A stretch of DNA of 64,000 nt, taken from Microvelia longipes. Its lineage: Eukaryota; Arthropoda; Insecta; Hemiptera; Veliidae. Below are positions 32,756-44,607 of the stretch, in pieces. The DNA lies in contig JACMZG010000008.1 in the NCBI GenBank assembly GCA_018340805.1, positions 80,818,444 through 80,882,443 of the forward strand, given 5' to 3'. Position 1 is the stretch's first letter. Every line of letters starts with the position of its first letter. The position numbers and the translations under genes are program-made. The notes under the pieces are model-generated. The model did no database searches and was not told the origin of the DNA. It was given only the letters and a program-made list of their open reading frames with translations.

Positions 32756-35227
32756 TTTGTAGAATAGATAAATATAGAATATCAGTTTTTCTGAGCTATA
32801 CTTTCATTGAGGAATATGGTAGACCTGGGTTTCCATTATATTTTAAATATTTGGCTAAGAAATATTTTTTAATTTTTACACTCCTTATTACATTTTGTTC
32901 CAGAATACCGATATTTTTTAACTATGCATGTAATTAAACTACTTTTTTTATTATTACTTGAAAAATTTAATATATACAATACTTTTTAATATCTGGTTTT
33001 ATTAAACTAATTTTATTGTAACTTTTAATTATTCCATAAATGTATTAATAAATATATTTTATGAATTATTTATAGTCAAAGTGTGCTTGTCGACAAAGTT
33101 TAATTTAAAATATAATTTATTGTTAGGCTAAGCATACATATTACATAGTTTTCCTCATTTTATTGTGTACTATGTATTACTTTGTTATTCTAACGTTTTA
33201 TTGTAGTTGGCCTTAATTTCAAAATGTTTTTTGTTTTTAAATTTTTAATTATTTCACGATATTTTAGTATGGGACAGATTGTAGGGCACTTATTGCTTTA
33301 AATGAAAGAGCAATTAAGCTCTTTTAGTAAATAATATTATGGTTGCGATGCACGCGATTTTCTGTTTGCGACACTACTTTAAAAGCACTGCATAATTTAT
33401 ACTAAAATTAATCTCATTTCTAAACAGTAAAATGGATTGTTTTTTGTTACGTTTTGATTGTCATATGCGTCTTATTTGATGTGAAGTATAATTTTCTCTA
33501 AGGAATTTTTATTCATGCAACTACTTATTATTAGTACCACTAATGCACTCTATGTATTATCTATGTTTCTTGTACGCCCTTTTCTTGGTGATTAATTAAG
33601 CATTTTAAAATCTTACTATTACCTTAATAATATTTTCGTTTTTAGAAAGTATGAAGCAAGTAAAATATGTATGCTCTCATTTAAAATGACGTCAATATAA
33701 TTAAACTAATTTAATTTAATAATGTCAATTGATATTTAGTAGCACATGTATAATATAGATGCTTATTGTCTGAAGTAATTTTCGGAGATTTTTTTTAGGT
33801 TGTAAGATCCTAAAATAGTGATAATAATATAGCTGTGAGTATTAGACCCATGTTGCTTATTATAATTTTATTCTATATATTTGTATTAGTGGACATTTTT
33901 TTAAACTAAAGTACAAATTCTTGTTTTGACTCAATTTACAGAACATGAAATTTAACTTTTGTGGCTTTTCCTAAAAACATGGAACTTCCATCTGATTTTT
34001 TTGTCGAGTATTATTTTTAAATAATTTATTGTACAATTTAGACGGCAATGACATTGAAAAATGTAGTACCCGCACTCCGATTGCCTTGTTTGCAAATAAT
34101 CTATAGAAGAGTGAAATGCATGATTTATGTAAGTTTAATATTTTGAATTATATTTAAAAGGATTTTTTCGGAAAATTCTTTCAAGGAAAAATCAAATTTG
34201 ACGTTTTACCATTTTTCATATTTTGGTTTAACTTTGAAGGGGTTTAGTTGAAGAATGTAGGGTTTTGATGTGAAATTTTTCGTTGTAAATGTAAAAAAGC
34301 ACTTTGATATTATTCATGGTCCGCACATCAAGTCATATAAAATATGACGTTTATTCTATTTTCTACTTCATACGTTTCTTGTTTGTTGTCTTATGTTACT
34401 TAAGAGGATATTCCATATCTTTTTCTAGATTATTAAGAAAAAGTATGAGGGGACAAAAGTAGATATAAGGTATCGTAAGTACAAAGAAATGAGAGTAGGG
34501 GGGAAGTAAAAATGAAATAAAAAGGACAGTTGGACAGGAAAACACGGCCCTCAGGGACGGCTAGGAAAACTCTTGTTTACGTACATAGGGGACAAAAAGA
34601 CTGAAGATTAGTGACAAACATATGAGAACATACGAGACGTTTTGAATTACACATCAAAACCCTTGTTACTATGGCAACGTATAAACAAAATCATTCTACC
34701 TCTTATAAGATTATAAATTGTGTAAACAAACCTGGGTTTTTCTTTTTCATCTGGGATAGGAAAAGAATTTGATTCTATTTGTAGTGCAGGTCTGGTAGAG
34801 ATGTATAACTAGAAGTACAAACATTCGAAGGAAAAAGGGATAATATGATCAAGTCTATGAGACCCCTTTTTTGTGCGGAATATCTCTTGATATTTCTCAA
34901 ACAATATAATTCTAAAGCATATTTCTAAACCCGGTTAACTGTACCATAAAAATAATATTAAAGCTGTAATTCGTTTTAATTGGGTTAAGTTTTTTTATGA
35001 ATATTACATAAAGCCTTTCTTTACTTAACCTTAATACCTTTGTTAAAAATTTTATTTGAAATTTTAATAACGAATGTGGAATGGAATGAGATTTTCTTTG
35101 TGTGTATAGTGATTCATTAGAACAATAAAACCCCAATGCCAAGAATAAACATTAAGCAAACATAATTTATTAAACCTGTAATTTGGTTATTTTGCTTTGA
35201 TTTTTTAGATAATATATTTTAAATTTT
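32756..35227. other. long AT-rich stretch, nothing recognised
   Basis: Many TTTTTA and AATTTA runs and no open frame with recognisable features. A 76-codon minus-strand frame at 34912-35142 is unremarkable. Confidence 0.5.
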
Positions 35228-35640
35228 CCTTATTTACACCATAGGTATATCGGAAATATAATGTTTGCACTAAAATTCCAAAACCGAATTTTATCTTAAT
35301 TCCTCGTTTCATGCGTTTTAAGACCTCGCGACTTGTTTTTACTAAGTTGTCTATCTTTATATTTGTGCGTGTGTGTAAATGTTTGTATGTCTGATAACAT
35401 CTTAGCTTTCAGTGCATCTAGAGTTAAAGAGTTATAACTTGGTACGAAATTCAATCTTTAGGTCTGGTTTTTTTCTACCCGGAATATATTTTTTACGACA
35501 TCATTAACTGGCATTAATGAATTAGCACAAATTTTGATAATTCATAAAAAGCGGAAAATGTTTTAATCGAGTTGACACTTAGCACTCATATAGTTATGTA
35601 TATGACCAACATATTAATTTTATATATCATCATTATTTGT
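35228..35640 (+). repeat. dispersed repeat family R1, diverged copy
   Basis: Left-end equivalents ACACCATAGGTATATCGGAA and TAATGTTTGCAC are followed by TTTTAAGACCTCGCGACTTG, GTTGTCTATCTTTATATTTG and a late TAATCGAGTTGACAC block, in the order seen at 32150. Confidence 0.55.
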
Positions 35641-38600
35641 ATGCATACTGTATTATCAGTATTATTATACATTAATTAATTATTGAATGTAGACGTATGC
35701 ATTGGCAAATATCACTTGGACTAAGCATATAAGTCATAAATATAAACTTTACAGACTATCTTCTAATTACATTTATTGTTTATAATAAATACATATATTG
35801 AAAAATTAAATTTTGAAAACAAAAGTTGAAGAAGATTTAGAAAATGTTATTTTAAAGCCTCTAAGACACTTAAAAACCCTAGGGGAAGGGAAACCCTACT
35901 TACCTACGGGGAGTTTACTGATTATTTCTCTTACTGCCATATCAGCATAGGATTTTAAACATTAAACGTCAAGTGTTTATGACGTCAAATGCTGTGTATA
36001 AATCTAAGTATTAAAAAAATTGCAAAATTTACAGCTTTGCTTTTGAAAACTCGCTGTTAAATCTTGATGATCTTAAAATATTAAAACATAATTGGATTAA
36101 ATAAATAACTAATTAACATTGTTCATAGATTTTTTCTGTTCCTCTTTTTTTTTTCTTGTCTCTGTTATACCACCTTCAACATCAGTTCAAATTCTTGGTG
36201 AATAACGATATTTTCATTCATCTATCTGTGCTTAGTTTTTCTTTTAAAGAGAAAGTTTTCCATATAAAGTAGAATCTATATAAAGGCATAAGAGTGTTGA
36301 GCTATTTTCGTTGCTCTTATCCTTAGTTGGCTTTACGATGTAGTTGTAGATAGTTGAAAGGGTTTTTCTGTCCCACACTTATTTACACCAACAAGCCCTT
36401 TTAGCTAAACACATCTTTAACCTTTTCTTCGCTTTTCTTTAGACCCTTTGGTCCCTCGTGAAACTACATCCTTACTTAGCTCAAGTGAAGATATATGTGA
36501 AAAACTTTCTACTTGCTATAAAATGATTTACCTTTTAATAAAATCCTTTGGAGTAAATATAAGTTCGACGGAGTTATTATGCTTACGGAGGGGTTCAGTC
36601 AACCCTACAATTTAATTTAGATGAATTAAGTTGTCTCAAGTTTTAATTTATCATGGTTACTTATCTAGTGCTAGTTGTATTGAGTATTACTTTGAAGTTA
36701 TTAAAACTTAAGTTTTTAGCTGAAATATATTGGTGCCTGAAGACGAAGAAGATTATTGGTGTTTAAATATTAATTATTTCTACTAAGGCAGCATGTATAA
36801 GTTTGCCAGTCTGATGTATAGGTTCGAGTCATGGCAAATTGAAAACATCTTTAAAATGGCCTGCTAACACGGATGTTTGTATGAATTACAAGCTGAAAAT
36901 GACTGGAGAAATAGAATCAAGAACTAAGTATAACTAGTCTCTTAGTAATAACTAAGAGAGCTCTTAGTTAAAAAAAATATTTTAAATCAATATTTTTAAG
37001 GGTTTAATTGGTAATTATTTATAGACGGGTTGTTTATCTTTCTCTTTATTTTAAAATGCGGAGAAAATGGCATGTAATGATACTGCCTCTTACCGGGTCA
37101 AGTTTGAACCTTAAATATCTTTAAACCTGATTGGTGTACCAAATAGAAACTTTTTTCATATTTCTTTTCCTTATTCGTTGCACCTTAAAAAGAGGCTTGA
37201 GTAGCAAAGAAGTGCTAAAATAGCAAATTTTAGTTTTTCAAAATTTCTGTGTAACTAGGGAACGGAGCGTATATTAACTGTATTCTGCTTAAAGATAAGA
37301 CCGTCCTGAAGAAATCGATACCAACAACATTACATTGTCCTTTTAGATAAGACACTTATATCGTATTAGAAATAGTCCAAAACTGTCCCTAAATCGTATT
37401 TTAGCCTCTGATTATGTACTCACAACAATTCAAAACTGTATTACCTTAGGTTTTACTAGTAGAATTTAGTTTTCTCTTGTTAATCTTTACAATTTCCCTA
37501 GAAAATTTCCTAAAGAAAAATAACATTTAAAAAATTATAGACATACTAATAATAGGACTTCCTTCATTGGTACAAGTTTTTCTTTTACATTTTTGGATAT
37601 AATAGTATACGACTGAGCATATTTTCATTCTATATCCATATCGATTTGATATATATTCCATATAGATATTTTTAATTTTCATTCAATATTCTATATCGAT
37701 AGTTCAGTTTTAACTCCGTGGATCGATTATTCGAACAATTTATTTAGCACTTAGCATAATGACTAGTTTATTTAGGCTTCGATAAAGAATTTCACGAGCG
37801 ATAAGATTTTTCAAAGTGCTAATTGCTTTTAAAAGTCTTTTGTTTGTTCCTATCTACGATAGATATTATTTCATTATATCGTAAAATAAAAGAAGTACTT
37901 ATTAAAGAGAGGTTTGTGAGAAAAAAGGATTCTTTTAGAAAAAAGTCTTAAGAACTTTAAGGATAATAGGCTGAGATAATGCGGGTTTGAGGTTCTTAAG
38001 GTATCACAAAGGGGAATCCTTACAGCGTTTCCTTCAACGGCTTCAGACCAAAATTATTTTTTACGTTTTCTTTTGCCACTCCCTGAAAGTTTTTTTCTTA
38101 CCCTCAGGCATTACGACGTAAAGGGATTCTTTTTCTCCTTCCACAAGTCGAAAACAATGAAAAGGAGAAAGGAAATCTTGAAGAAGAATAAGGGTTATTT
38201 CTTGTGAAAAGCTTCAGTTTTTAAGGAAGTAAAGGATTAGGTTTCAATATGAAGTTTTGTAAAAAAACATTTCAGGAAAGATTTCTAAAACGTCCTGAAA
38301 AATATATATTTTATTTTTCCAAATTTTAAAAGTAAAATTGTCTAAATTAATAAATGAAATTTAATCTGGGTTAAAAATGGTAGAGTGAGCATTTTATTTT
38401 TTTTATTTATTCTTTATTATCCTTTATTCTTAAATGCAAATTTCTCTTGGGATAAAAGAGTGTTTAAGAGAACATTTCTGGAATGTTTATCTGGGAAAGT
38501 ACCACTTAGTGCTATTAAACATATTATATTTTTAAATAAATAAATGTAAAATATGTTTATTTTTCTTACTATCGATGAACTGTTATCTTCTAATATTTTA

Positions 38601-39187
38601 TTATTTTTTAAAATTACAAAAATTTATTAAACTTCTTGAAGGTTTTTACAAAAACAAAAAAGAAATAAAAAATAACGTTCTCTTTATTTTTCCCTTATTA
38701 CAATTATTCAATCACTATTGTCTATGGAGGTGGAAAAAATAACAAGTTAGTAAAATTATTTTATTTTTCATCGATTTCATTGCATAATAACCAGATGATG
38801 CAATCCCCAATCCTCCTCTAGCAAAGCTTGTATAATACAACGAATTATATTTATTTTCATCTGATTTTTATACATCTCTAATCTGTCTCTTTTGGCAGTT
38901 TTGGTAAACTATTTTTATGCCAAGAATTATATAATCAAATATAGTTTTTTTAAATGTATATGTTTGTTGTATTCTATCTCACATTTATTTTTTTGTTACT
39001 TAAATTTAGATTTGACCAATATTATGTTATTTCTTTGTTTATTATCATAGCACTTTGCGACGCTATAATTTAATGATACGTTTGTTATGCTCAACGATTT
39101 CTTAACTGATAAACAATAGCATAGCTAGGTTATAGGAGGTATGGAAATCACTGGTTATATCAATCGACATTCTATGTAAAGTTAAAC
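35641..39187. other. long AT-rich stretch, nothing recognised
   Basis: No conserved frame. A tRNA-B-box-like GGTTCGAGTC at 36822-36831 has no convincing partner A-box. Confidence 0.5.
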
Positions 39188-39405
39188 AATGTCATTGCCA
39201 GTTATGGTAATGCTATTACCAGTTAAGATAAAGCCATTACCAGCTAAGGTAATGCTATTACAGGCTAAGTAAATGCCATCACCAGCTAAGTCAATGCCAT
39301 TGCCAGCTAAGGTAATGCCATTACCAACTGAGGTAACCCTATTACCAGGTAAGGTAATGCCATTACAAACTAAGGAAATACTATTGCCAGTTAAGGTAAT
39401 TACTT
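39188..39405. repeat. 21-bp minisatellite of short hairpins
   Basis: About ten units near ATGCCATTACCAGCTAAGGT-A. Within a unit CATTACC and GGTAATG are reverse complements around AGCTAA, so every unit can fold. On the minus strand the array stays open as a seven-residue repeat (NGITLAG), expected from a 21-bp unit and not evidence of a gene. Confidence 0.88.
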
Positions 39406-40520
39406 TGACAGCGCTCATGGAGCGATATAACCCCTAATCGATTGGTGTCTCACAACTCATTTTTCGTCCCGCCAAAATCGGGGTTTAAGCATAGTTTAAA
39501 ACTATGATTTCAAAAATTTTAATTGCAATTATAATACTTTTTTCTTATCAAATATCTATAAAGTAAGAGCGAAATCCTACTCCCTATGTAGAGAAATATA
39601 GGCAGAGCCAACTAAAGTTTATTTTTTTAAGGTGCGTTTACAGTTATTATAACTTCAAAAAGTTAAATGGATCCGTCCATTTTTCAACAGAGTTGAAAAA
39701 TTATTCTAATACCAGATGTTTTAGACTTAGCAGGCTGTTATAGATATAATTTTACTATTGGAGCAAAGTAATTAGTACTGATCTAAGCTTGAAATTCGCT
39801 TTCTTTAATGTGAAATTATCAATTAATGTCATCTGGTTTCGCTTTCTAGCTATATCATAGTTGCTGTTATATAGCTGCAGATGGGCTGTTCTTTGCCGCA
39901 GCCCATGTATTGCGTTAAGTAGCAGCAAGAGAGTGATGAGTAACGACTTGATCAAACCTTAGTTAGTAAATGACTTGAGTCATTTTAACAAAGTCCTTAT
40001 GGTAGCAAAGCAAAATATCCTCATCACATGCCACTAGAACTAGTAAAACTGATCCCATTATTATCGAGATTTGAACTTCCACCAATTTTTTTTATAATTC
40101 GTCCTATGGGAAAAAATAGAAATAAATAAATTTACGTCCGAAGACAGCGGTCCGTCAACACGGCCGTTGGGCGCAGGGTCTGCATAATGCCACTAAAACT
40201 TCTAAAATCTAGCCTGGAGCCATTATTACAGTAATTCAGGCTAGGTCATATTTGAGTCACTTTTCTCCTATCTTGTCTCCTGTCTTACTCTCTTGTGTTA
40301 TTCGTGACAGTTCCTGATACAAAACGGACACTAGACAAGAACCCCGACCAAAGAATTTCTATTGATTTAGTTCATTAATAGAATGGTATTTCTGTTTTAC
40401 TGAGTGGTAGCAGAGCATTCTGGTCTTGATCATTCTGTTACTATATGTAACCTTAAATGAGCTATGTACCTTATATGAGCTACTGTATTAAAAAACTATA
40501 TTTTTCTTTTTGTTCAACAG
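39406..40520. other. sequence upstream of the first Fas2-like exon
   Basis: Probably intronic. It ends in a pyrimidine-rich tract and TTTTTGTTCAACAG, a good 3' splice site at 40519-40520. The segment 40139-40170 (CGGTCCGTCAACACGGCCGT) is locally GC-rich. No other gene was seen. Confidence 0.6.
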
Positions 40521-40692
40521 GTTGCTACGCGGCGGACCCATTCCTAGAGATATTGCCGAGTCAGCCTGTGCTCACCAAACCAGTGGGGCAGTCAGTCTTG
40601 TTTACATGCAAGACCAAGGTAGACGACCCGAGCCTTGTCACTGAATTCAAATGGCTTGATATAAGGAATAGAACTATAGATAGGAATAACTT
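40521..40692 (+). CDS. Fas2: Fasciclin-2-like cell adhesion molecule, exon encoding the first half of Ig domain 1
   Basis: Fas2 is a neural cell-adhesion protein of the immunoglobulin superfamily (NCAM type) acting at the cell surface in axon guidance and synapse growth. This 172-bp exon is bounded by TTCAACAG and GTGAGT. Two bases complete a split codon, then 56 codons, then two leftover bases. The product reads CYAADPFLEILPSQPVLTKP, then VGQSVLFTCKTKV and FKWLDIRNRTID. LEILPSQPVLTKPVG is close to the start of the mature insect Fas2 protein. It shows the Ig B-strand cysteine (FTC) and core tryptophan (FKW). The next exon supplies the partner cysteine. The signal-peptide exon was not found. 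Confidence 0.88.
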
Positions 40693-40879
40693 GTGAGTAC
40701 TTTTTTGACTATTTGGTTTCGTTATTTAAAATATTTTTATTGTTGAGTTTAAAGAATGGTGCCGTGCTGCGGGTAAAGGGCTAATTGTCCTTTATTTTTT
40801 AAAGGCTCTGATTTATTTAGGCTCGTGATAGTGATAGTAATAAGGGAGAGTTAATAGATCACTAAGCTAGTAGGCCACG

Positions 40880-41325
40880 TTGTAAGGCCCTATTTGCTAA
40901 CTCCCTTAGATAAAAGAAAGTGTTCTACCTTATGAGTCCTGGTGTAGGCATTGTTCCGTCTAACCAACAGAAGAACCGTGACTCTACTATAGTTTCTATA
41001 GCATTAACTAAAAACAACACGTGCCCCACTGCCAGGCTAAGCCTTCCTACTATCGAAACCATAAGGAAAAACATATTTTATATAAGCTACAATTAAGGGC
41101 CTAAAATGTTACCTAAAACTAGGTTCGTTTCGGGTTAAAGGTCTTTTATGAGTGCCAGACATCGGACAGGCTTAAAACCACCGGTGTAACATCCCTTTTG
41201 AAGGTCAGCACATAAAATGATTTCCCTTGCATGAAAATCTCAGAAGCCATGACCAGGATCGAACCCGGACTGCCTGGGTGGCAGACGCACGTGCTGGCCG
41301 TTAGACCACCGTGTCCACCATTCTT
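40880..41325 (-). mobile_element. tRNA-derived SINE-like element A, minus strand
   Basis: On the minus strand the head (41320-41245) reads GGACACGGTGGTCTAACGGC, then GGGTTCGATCCTGG: an A-box and B-box arrangement of RNA polymerase III genes. The body shares blocks with 43880-44327: GATTTTCATGC, CTTTTATGTG-like, GATGTCTGG, ACTCRTWAAAGA, CTTATGGTTTCGA, CCAGGACTCA and AAGGTAGAA. The head lacks pairing acceptor arms, so it is not a tRNA gene. Confidence 0.75.
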
Positions 41326-41390
41326 CACCTCTAAAAGTATATGCTCAGAAAAATGGTTGGAATAAATAGTGTTTATCACACACAAATATA

Positions 41391-41421
41391 TATATATATA
41401 TAATATATATATATATATATA

Positions 41422-41485
<64 letters not shown>
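41391..41485. repeat. (AT)n-(GT)n microsatellite
   Basis: Long alternating AT run followed by a GT run at about 41458-41485. Confidence 0.95.
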
Positions 41486-41547
41486 ACAGTTTATGTTTTG
41501 ATATTAAATTATTGTTGGTTAAATTATTTGTGGATTTAATAAAAATT

Positions 41548-41711
41548 AAATCCACCCTGTTGCTAATATAGGGTTTTATCAAAAAATAATTAAAAATTAA
41601 ATAAGGCATATTAAAAAACTAGCCTAGTTTTTTAGGCTAGTGTTTTAATATGCCTTATTTAATTTTTAATTCTTTTTTGATAAAACCCTGTATTTGCAAC
41701 ATAGTGGATTT
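41548..41711. repeat. 79-bp snap-back inverted repeat
   Basis: Arms 41548-41626 and 41633-41711 are collinear reverse complements with only a few mismatches and no net indel, separated by a 6-nt loop. The inner part is ACTAGCCTA-GTTTTT-TAGGCTAGT. Confidence 0.92.
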
Positions 41712-42364
41712 TGCTTTTTCTTTTTAAGGCATGATTATGGCCAGCTTGGCCGAAACTTCGCCACACTAATTTAATTTTTATAATTTTGTTCTTAGACTAT
41801 CAACATTAAAAAAACATAAAATCTTAAAAGAATCAATTTGGAAAAGAATCCGCTAATAAGTCAACTAACAAACATTTCATCCTCCTAAAATCTCTTCAGC
41901 TATTTCTATTGTCAATGAAAAGCCTGAAAATGACAGCGACCTTTCTATACTTTCTAAAGAAAACTTTCTCGAGAAAATAGAAAGATAAGTTTTAGACAGA
42001 ATGTCTTTTTATACAGAAAGACAAACTTTCTGCTACTCCCTTCAATATTTAGACCTCAACTTCCTCATCCCTTAAGAGGCAAAACATAAAACTTTGAGAC
42101 ACATTTGAAAAACAGAAAAATAACTATTCTTTCTTCTTAATTAACGCCGACTTTAAATAAATAAAAATCAATTTGAAACTCAATTATAAAGTTTTGATGA
42201 TTTTAAAAGTTCAGGCGTTATTGAATAATTAACCTTTAATTTTAATTTTGTTGAATAAAGTTAGAAACCAAGATGAGGTCAGAGAAAATTAATTATTTAT
42301 TGATCAATCTATTTTAAATTAAGGAGGAAACAAATAATTAAAACCTGGCTTATTAAATGATTGA
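41712..42364. other. AT-rich intronic sequence, nothing recognised
   Basis: No frame or repeat family identified. Confidence 0.5.
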
Positions 42365-42950
42365 TTATTATTATAAAATCCGAAACCGGGATATCATCGG
42401 AATCATTCATTTCAAGTGCTTTTAAGACATCCTGAGTGGTTTTCACCAAGTTTCATATCATTATCAGCATTAGTTCAATTTTTATCGAATGACTAGTGGA
42501 CGTTTTTTAAAAAATTGTATAAAATCAGAAAGTGATTCAATTGAGTTTAAATTGAATGCTAGTGTGTACCTTTACTTAATAAATAAGGACAGTAAGTTTC
42601 GTTTTTATGTGATAAGTATGTCTATGAATTTTGTTGGATCATAAAATTTAAGCAGCATTGAGCGTGGTCAGTGCTGTATGGGTGACCGATGAGAATGAAA
42701 AGGATGCATTTAGTCTGAGAACCTTTAGACTTTTAAAAAATTTAATCTAGTCTTATAATTTAGACCTTTAGAAAATTTAATCTGAGAACGAGCGGATCGG
42801 GTCCGAAGACATGTTCAGTATAATTTTGGCGAATTGTAAATTCTGAGGACGAGCGAAGCGAGTCCGAAGCAGGTAGGATAAGCGTAGCGAATCCGATATG
42901 ATGAGGAAAAGTTCCGAGGTACACCATACCCGATTTTTGATATTATATAT
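42365..42950 (+). repeat. dispersed repeat family R1 with the clearest 5S-rRNA-like block
   Basis: Begins in the CCGAAACCGGGATATCATCG block and runs through TTCAATTGAGTTTAAATTG. The block 42644-42697 contains TTTAAGCAGCATTGAGCGTG and TATGGGTGACCGATGAGAAT. These follow the order and spacing of the 5S rRNA internal promoter region (AAGCAGC...GGTCAGTAC...GATGGGTGACC...GGGAAT). After it come GACGAGCGAAGCGAGTCCGA (42851-42870), AGCGTAGCGAATCCGATATG and GTTCCGAGGTACACC. Confidence 0.8.
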
Positions 42951-43025
42951 TTGATTTATTATTCATATCTAGTCACTTATTGATGTAAATGTATTTTGTA
43001 TAAAGAAAAAGACCTAGGTAACTAT

Positions 43026-43150
43026 GTCATTGCTGGCTCTTTTACCACAAAAGTGTTTATATTAAGTCATTGCTGGCACTTTTTACCACTAAAGTGTTTA
43101 TATTAAGTCATTACTGGCTCTTAATACCACAAGAGTGTTTATATAGTACG
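43026..43150. repeat. 40-bp tandem repeat, three copies
   Basis: GTCATTGCTGGCTCTTTTAC plus CACAAAAGTGTTTATATTAA-like units start at 43026, 43066 and 43107. Confidence 0.92.
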
Positions 43151-43879
43151 TAAAGGGCAGGTCAAGCAAGACCTAATAAAAGTTCAATACTTTTTAGCAT
43201 CAATCTAATACTCTTTATCTCCAAACGGTGTATAATGTGAAGTTTTATAATCATTAAAAAAGTGTATTATTATAAACTTGAGACATAAAATATCTCTACT
43301 TTCCTTTACGAAGAACTTCATTTATGCTTATTTTTGAACATAAGTCAAATAAATTAATATCAGTTCAATACTCTTTAGCATTAGTCCATAATCCAACCAT
43401 TCAAATTTTAAATATCCATGTTGACCTTAATACTTTTCTATTAACCTTTAGTATAAAAGGAAAATAATTAAACCTTTTTTGCTTTATATCGCTAGAAAAA
43501 CATTTAGTTTTTTAGTTATACATTGATTTTAATCTCTGAGATTTCATTTCACCATAAAATAGTATGTATTTAAAATTATAATGCGTTCAAAAGCGTATAT
43601 TTTGTTTGCAACTGATATACAATTATAGTCACGAGAAATAGATAGGACATTTTAAAATTTCCATTTTAACAGTAATTAATGTTAGGTTGGGTTTGTATCC
43701 CTCTTTTAATGAATAAACATAAAGTCTCCAATGACAAATTTGAAATTTCAATTATAAATGAAAGACTAATAATCTGGGGATTTTGGTTACTGGGATTATA
43801 AGCAAAGGTTATACGCATACAAAAGCTACCAAAGAGATACAATTTTAAATAAAAAAATTTACCATTCAATTCAATCGGG
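43151..43879. other. AT-rich intronic sequence, nothing recognised
   Basis: No frame with recognisable features. Confidence 0.5.
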
Positions 43880-44327
43880 GCTAAAGTGTAGGACTTATAG
43901 TCTAGAGAAGGGGTTCCCTCAGTCCGTGTTCGATCCCGGTCGCGGCCTCTAGGATTTTCATGCGAGGGATGGAAAATCCTTTTATGTGTTGTCCTTCTAA
44001 AGGGACGTAGAGTCGGTGTTTCCGAGACTTAGCGATGTCTGGTACTCGTTAAAGATCCTTACCCCTAAATGAACTTGGATTTCAGTAACATTTAGGACTC
44101 TCAATTGTAGCTTAGATAAAATATGATTTTGCCTTATGGTTTCGAGAGAAGGAATGTTAAGTCTTGCAGTGGGATGTTAAGTCTTGTGTTGTTTATAGTT
44201 GAAGTTATTGAAACTTATAGTAAAGTCGCGGCTTCTATGTGGGTTGGACGCAAAAATGCCTGCGCCAGGACTCACAAGGTAGAAAAATATCTTCTTTCTT
44301 TAAGGAAATTAGTAAAAAGGGCCTAGG
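43880..44327 (+). mobile_element. tRNA-derived SINE-like element B, plus strand
   Basis: Same family as 40880-41325, opposite orientation. The head contains TTATAGTCTAGAGAAGG and GTGTTCGATCCCGG; the body contains GATTTTCATGCGAGGGATGG, TAGCGATGTCTGGTACTCGT, TTGTAGCTTAGATAAAATAT, GCCTTATGGTTTCGAGAGA and CCAGGACTCACAAGGTAGAA. The shared length of about 450 bp gives the element's size. Confidence 0.75.
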
Positions 44328-44379
44328 TGATACCCCACTTCTACCTGATTACTACGATACTACAAAATTACAGTGTTTC

Positions 44380-44500
44380 GGATTCTTTTGTTGTTCTTCC
44401 TTCAAACAAGAATCTTTTATCCGAAAGAAATCTGTCGTCACTAAAAACTGCAGTAAATTATCTTGATCTATCATCTCTCCCTGTATTCACAATTACTATG
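44380..44500 (+). repeat. dispersed repeat family R4, copy 1
   Basis: AAGAATCTTTTATCCGAAAG, CACTAAAAACTGCAGTAAAT and CTTGATC are shared with 48640-48810. Confidence 0.75.
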
Positions 44501-44595
44501 ATAGAGAATAAATATTGGCTGTCAATCCAATAGAGGACATCATAACATATTATGATAGAGGACTGTCAATACATATTAGAGGACATCATATAACT

Positions 44596-44607
44596 GCGTT
44601 TGCTCGT
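44596..44607. repeat. left target-site duplication of the LINE derivative
   Basis: GCGTTTGCTCGT, identical to 46464-46475. Confidence 0.85.

Noticed and set aside
39182..39418. Minus-strand frame with seven-residue repeats as a possible repeat protein
   Set aside because: A 21-bp tandem repeat stays open automatically; no other coding evidence.
41245..41320. tRNA gene (A-box and B-box present)
   Set aside because: Acceptor arms do not pair, and the sequence continues into a 450-bp repeated body, so it is a SINE head.
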